The notes beneath the pieces are model-generated. The model worked only from the letters and a program-made list of their open reading frames with translations, did not search any database and was not told the DNA's origin. Below are positions 60,331 through 64,000 of a DNA stretch of 64,000 bases, in pieces (within the stretch, counting starts at the first letter, position 1; each line of letters opens with the position of its first letter). Made by a program: the position numbers and the translations under genes. The DNA comes from Silene conica (Eukaryota; Streptophyta; Magnoliopsida; Caryophyllales; Caryophyllaceae), in the NCBI GenBank assembly GCA_029255685.2, contig CM055312.2, forward strand, positions 16,020,649-16,084,648, in the 5' to 3' direction.

Positions 60331-61655
60331 TGTGGGAAATATTTGTATACTTCCCAACTCAATTTTTAAGATAATAACGAAATTAAACTTATATGAATTA
60401 CGGTCATAAACTAAGAACATCATACAAAGGTTAAGAGATTAGGAATCAACCTTTGGTCCTAGCAATATGGCCTAAGAACAAATATCAAAGTTGATATTCT
60501 CCTAATCGTTGTACCCAACATGCCTAAGAGATTACTGTTAATTTTTGATGAATGATGAACGAGAGACGAGGAGAGGAACTGTCGTGAGGGTTCGTGTTGT
60601 GGCAGCGGTGAGGTATGAGTTGCATCGAGTAGTTTTTATTAGAGAGAATTAGTCTCTATTCATCCTACTAACAACCACCTAAATAGAGTTTAGATATAAC
60701 TCTCAAATCAGTATTACAGTCCACCAAAAACTACTACTCAACAGTGTAACAACCAACCGAGTGAGCCGAGTACTCTCCAACCGAGTAACAATCATTTTTA
60801 TCATTATAGAAACGGTTGTTATCCTCTCTTCTGTATATAATGTTTATCTTATTATAAATATCGTATATTTATATTACATTATTTAATCATTATTAAATAA
60901 TTACATTATTTACATCAATTAAGTATAAAATTTTATATTTAATTACTTAACATTTAATTCGTCTAAGCTAATATTATTTAATCAGTATTAAATAATCGCA
61001 TCATCATTACATTGAATAACCTGTTAGTTGTATAAGGCATCACTATGATTATATTTTCATTTAATCATATCTCTCAGAATACAACCTTTCACTACAACAG
61101 TTACTTCAATTTGGACTGAAATTAGCGACCACTATCAGTCGCCCTTCATAAATTAGCGACCAAGTCCAGTCGCCCGCCCTTAGTGAAAGGTGTAGTCGCT
61201 TTTAGCGAGCGATGTTGGTCGCCAATTTTAGCGACCGAAAAAAAAAAGACGGGTGACTGATAATGGTCGCTAATTTAGCGACCGACTGCAGTAGCTACAT
61301 TAGCGACCGATATCGGTCGCCCGCTTTTTAGGATAAGATTGGGATAGGGTTTTGGTCGCTAAATTTAGCGACCGCTATCGGTCACCCGCTTTTTTTTTTT
61401 TCGGTCGCTAATTAGCGACTACCATTGCGGTAGCATGTTTAGTCGCTATCTCAGGTAATTCTTGTAGTGTTTAGGTGTGACTTTTTGGGAGCAGTTGGTT
61501 ACGGTCATCTGTATGACAATAACGTCAAACTTCTAGCAAGCCAACCGTTATTGATAAACGTGAATCAGCTTATAATAATACATAGTATACCCTATGAACC
61601 TTTAAGAGATTTAGACACATTATCACACCAACTGTGGAGGACACCAACTCCAACA
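60331..61655 (-). mobile_element. 5' LTR of copia element D with an inserted mini-CACTA
   Basis: Plus strand TGTGGGAAATATT (60331) to ...CACCAACTCCAACA (61655); on the minus strand TGTTGGAGTTGG...CCCACA. Without the 380-bp insertion and 3-bp duplication it is about 940 bp. The right part is similar to 420-674. Target duplication would be CCTCG at 61656-61660; its partner is not in view. Confidence 0.85.
61090..61469. mobile_element. Mini-CACTA (non-autonomous), 380 bp
   Basis: Ends CACTACAACAGTTACTTCA and (reverse) CACTACAAGAATTACCTGA match at 15 of 19 positions. Target duplication TTT is at 61087-61089 and 61470-61472. The related LTR at the window start has the uninterrupted site near 482-495 (…CCTATAGGTGTG). 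The interior is packed with TTAGCGACC / GGTCGCTAA motifs in both orientations, which resemble subterminal protein-binding repeats. Its termini differ from the large CACTA here, so another CACTA family mobilised it. Confidence 0.93.
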
Positions 61656-62340
61656 CCTCGTAACACAAACTAACTTGCTAAAAGTTTATTTGATTAAACA
61701 GCTATCGCTTGAGAGGGAACTACCCCTGAACCCACTTGCTGGAACCACAACAACACTCTATCGTAAGGTACATACGCAAAGAAACTAATCATTTTTCTTC
61801 GTGTTGTCTGACTGTACCACCTGCATTGGTCTAACAATAAAACATCTCGTTTGAACATCAGGAACAACTAAGTCACCAGACAAGGTCTTTCTTCAGTACG
61901 CACGTGCTAGGTCTCCTAGATTCAGCATGTACTACTAAGGAAATGACAACTTACAACATATCTTTAAAATCCTTGAGTCAAAACCTTTTGAAATGCTTAT
62001 TTATCCTTGTTGCCTACCTCACAGGTATCACAAGGAGCAAATGTGAAAGCAGCGTACTAAGTGTTTTAAGGCTGAAATAAAACTTTATTTCTTTTTTAGG
62101 TTGTAAATATTCTGGAGGAACACACTTTGTGCTCCTTGGAACCATTTTGTGATTTATGAAACTACTTCCATTTTTAAGTTCATTGTTGTTGTTTTTTGAT
62201 TGAATATGATGGATATGGTAAGTTGAATATAAGGCAATGTCCTAGTAGAACAACTGATAAACATGGGTTAGCAGATTATTCCTCCTGCAGGACGAACACA
62301 CTGCGCACGTGGTTGAAACAGAGGGAAACAAGCATCATGT
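61656..62340 (+). other. Unidentified segment with exon-like pieces
   Basis: Between two copia pieces of opposite orientation. Possible exons on the plus strand: 61702-61767 (AG before, GT after, 22 codons, LSLERELPLNPLAG...LYRK), in phase with 61897-61938 (AG before, YARARSPRFSMYY then stop). Another possible one is 62025-62060 (VSQGANVKAAY then stop). Downstream 62060-62160 looks like a 3' untranslated region with AATAAA at 62075. It could be the 3' end of a host gene or a captured piece. I do not recognise the protein; splicing is inferred only from motifs. Confidence 0.4.
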
Positions 62341-64000
62341 AGGACAGATATGATAGTTAATGTTGTAGCGCTGAATTTTTTTCGGAATTTTTTTTGTCCC
62401 GATTTTTTTTTGGAAATTTCCGTAAATCTTTTTTGGAAATTGTTTTTGGAAAGTTATTTCGGAAATTTTTTTGGAAAGTTTTTTATTTCCGAAAATTCTT
62501 TTATGTGGCCGATTTTTTTTGACTACTTTATCAATTTAATTTGATATCATAAATCGTTTATGGTATTTTTTTAAAATTTTTGGTACCTTATTATTTTAAA
62601 TTGTTTAGAATAATGGTGAATTAATTCATTATATACGATATTTTGAATTAACTATGGATTATAGTATATTTATGACATATACAATTGATTTTGTGAGAAT
62701 TTACGGAAGTTTTCACATATTATAAATTATTTAAAGGTGGTTTGGATAAATATTTTGCATTATGAATGTTTTATATTTATATTGTTGATGATTGCATTTT
62801 TTTCCGATGAATGTTTTATTTTAAGCATGGTAATATTATGTAATTTAGTGTGGCCTTAGTTTGATTGTTTTTTCGTAATGATTGAAAAGTAATCGGGGAT
62901 GTAATTAATGAGATCTCGTATCTCCTTTTTTTCTTTCGTTTTTTATTACGTTATATTTTTTAGAATGTAAATAGGATTTACAGGAATGTAATGTAATGTA
63001 ATTTAATATTTCGAAAGAAGATTTTGAAGCGGAAATTTGAAGTCGTTCACCCCACTTCGTTAATGCATTACACGAATGGAGATTCCACCTAGCTTCTCGG
63101 ATCCAATGTGATTGGATTCCAAAGTTGTACTCTCCAGGTTGATAGGCCATACTAGAAATTTTGTTCTTTATATTTTATTTCATTGCTTGCTTGTTCATCA
63201 CATGTTTTTTTAATTGCATATCATCATATTCCGCCTAAACCAAAGCACCTAAAATTGCATGAAAATGGACCATATAGTATATGTAGTTATTTTCATCGAC
63301 ATATGATGTCAATAGAACCGTCATTTATTCCTATTGACCTATACATTTGTGCACTTAAAATGAATCTAAAATAAATGATGAGATCTCTCTCTTAATTAAA
63401 ATTGAGATTAGTCTTTCTAGATCAATTGACTATGAATCTCTTGTTCGTTGGTGGACATATTGGACATAGTACTCTCTGTATGAAACCCTTCTACCTTGGG
63501 TAAGTAGTGCGTATTGATTTAGTTGAACTTAATATCATGGTTTAAAAGGTGTATGTTAGATTATAATGGACTATGAGATTAATTTGAGAATTTTGTAGAC
63601 CAAGAGTTCTAATGTAGAACTAGCTAAGTGGTAAGCTTACAAAATTGGGTCTTGCGATCATTTATGTAATCCAATGAGATAGATCGATTATATAAATGCT
63701 TAAGTCGTTGTTAAAACCGTTTACATTGACTTTAAGTTTTCGATGTTTTTACTTGCTTTCTCCTTTATCGTGTTGATCATTAAATAATATGTTTTATGGT
63801 AAAGTAATTTTCATAAATGACATTTATGTTTTAGACCAAACGACTGATTTTAATCATGTGAATAATAAAAGGATTAAGGTCGGTGACAAATATCAAATTT
63901 ATCTATGGCATTGTTGTATGAAACATATATATAAATGAGAGACGCGTAAAGAAACTCATTAAGAATGGGACGATTTCACCATTTTTGTACGAATCATTTG
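62341..64000 (+). mobile_element. 5' leader of a copia element (+), related to D and to the nested copia
   Basis: AT-rich non-coding sequence with GGAAATTTTTTT-like short repeats at 62370-62520. From 62820 onward it shares ordered blocks with the leader of element D (minus strand) and with 13020-13800. No LTR or primer-binding site is seen at its left end, so it is truncated there; gag, if present, would lie beyond 64000. Confidence 0.65.

Overview
This window looks like repeat-rich nuclear DNA of a flowering plant, probably a eudicot. It holds LTR retrotransposons of typical plant lineages (Tekay-type chromovirus, Tat-type Ty3/gypsy, SIRE-type Ty1/copia, large LTR elements without genes) and an En/Spm (CACTA) DNA transposon with plant-type genes and introns. 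I found no intact host gene, no rRNA or tRNA gene, and nothing bacterial, organellar or CRISPR-like. The only candidate for host-derived sequence is about 0.7 kb of exon-like DNA near 61.7-62.3 kb. Retroelements are treated here as fossils.

Layout. 1-674: part of a copia LTR (family D, reverse). 675-2221: end of a gypsy-type LTR (family E) lying inside the 5' LTR of the next element. 2222-31381: Tekay element A (+), with 5' LTR 2222-4583, gag-pol region 4804-9180 and a 3' LTR starting at 9248. That 3' LTR is split by a copia element at 10318-29749 (5-bp target duplication GCCGC). The copia element is itself split by an 11.2-kb CACTA transposon at 15221-26393. The CACTA carries, on the minus strand, a TNPD-like transposase gene (24837-21354, 2 exons) and a TNPA/Transposase_24-like gene (21153-16212, 8 exons). 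It also carries a captured LINE fragment and several repeat arrays. 31382-32106: end of a further LTR element. 32107-43950: Tekay element C (-), split by a very young gene-less LTR element at 34420-42765 (target duplication CCGAC). 43951-50914: 5' part of a Tat-type element, split by a solo LTR at 45572-47617 (target duplication GTTTC). 50915 to about 57500: SIRE-type copia element. About 57500-58968: LTR related to the solo LTR, with a 27-bp minisatellite. 58969-61655: 5' part of a family D copia element (-), with a 380-bp mini-CACTA in its LTR. 61656-62340: exon-like unidentified DNA. 62341-64000: 5' leader of a related copia element (+).

The insertions can be ordered by nesting. Hand-counted LTR divergence agrees with the order where both LTRs are present: about 3-4% for A, about 1.3% for the copia element inside it, and about 0.4% for the gene-less element. 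The CACTA genes carry one in-frame stop and one 1-nt frameshift, and its right terminus is gone, so it is not autonomous as it stands. The most unusual structures are the patchwork at the lost CACTA right end, the LINE piece inside CACTA repeats, a near-perfect 41-bp hairpin in the Tat element and the all-frames-open minisatellite. I found no clearly new biological system.
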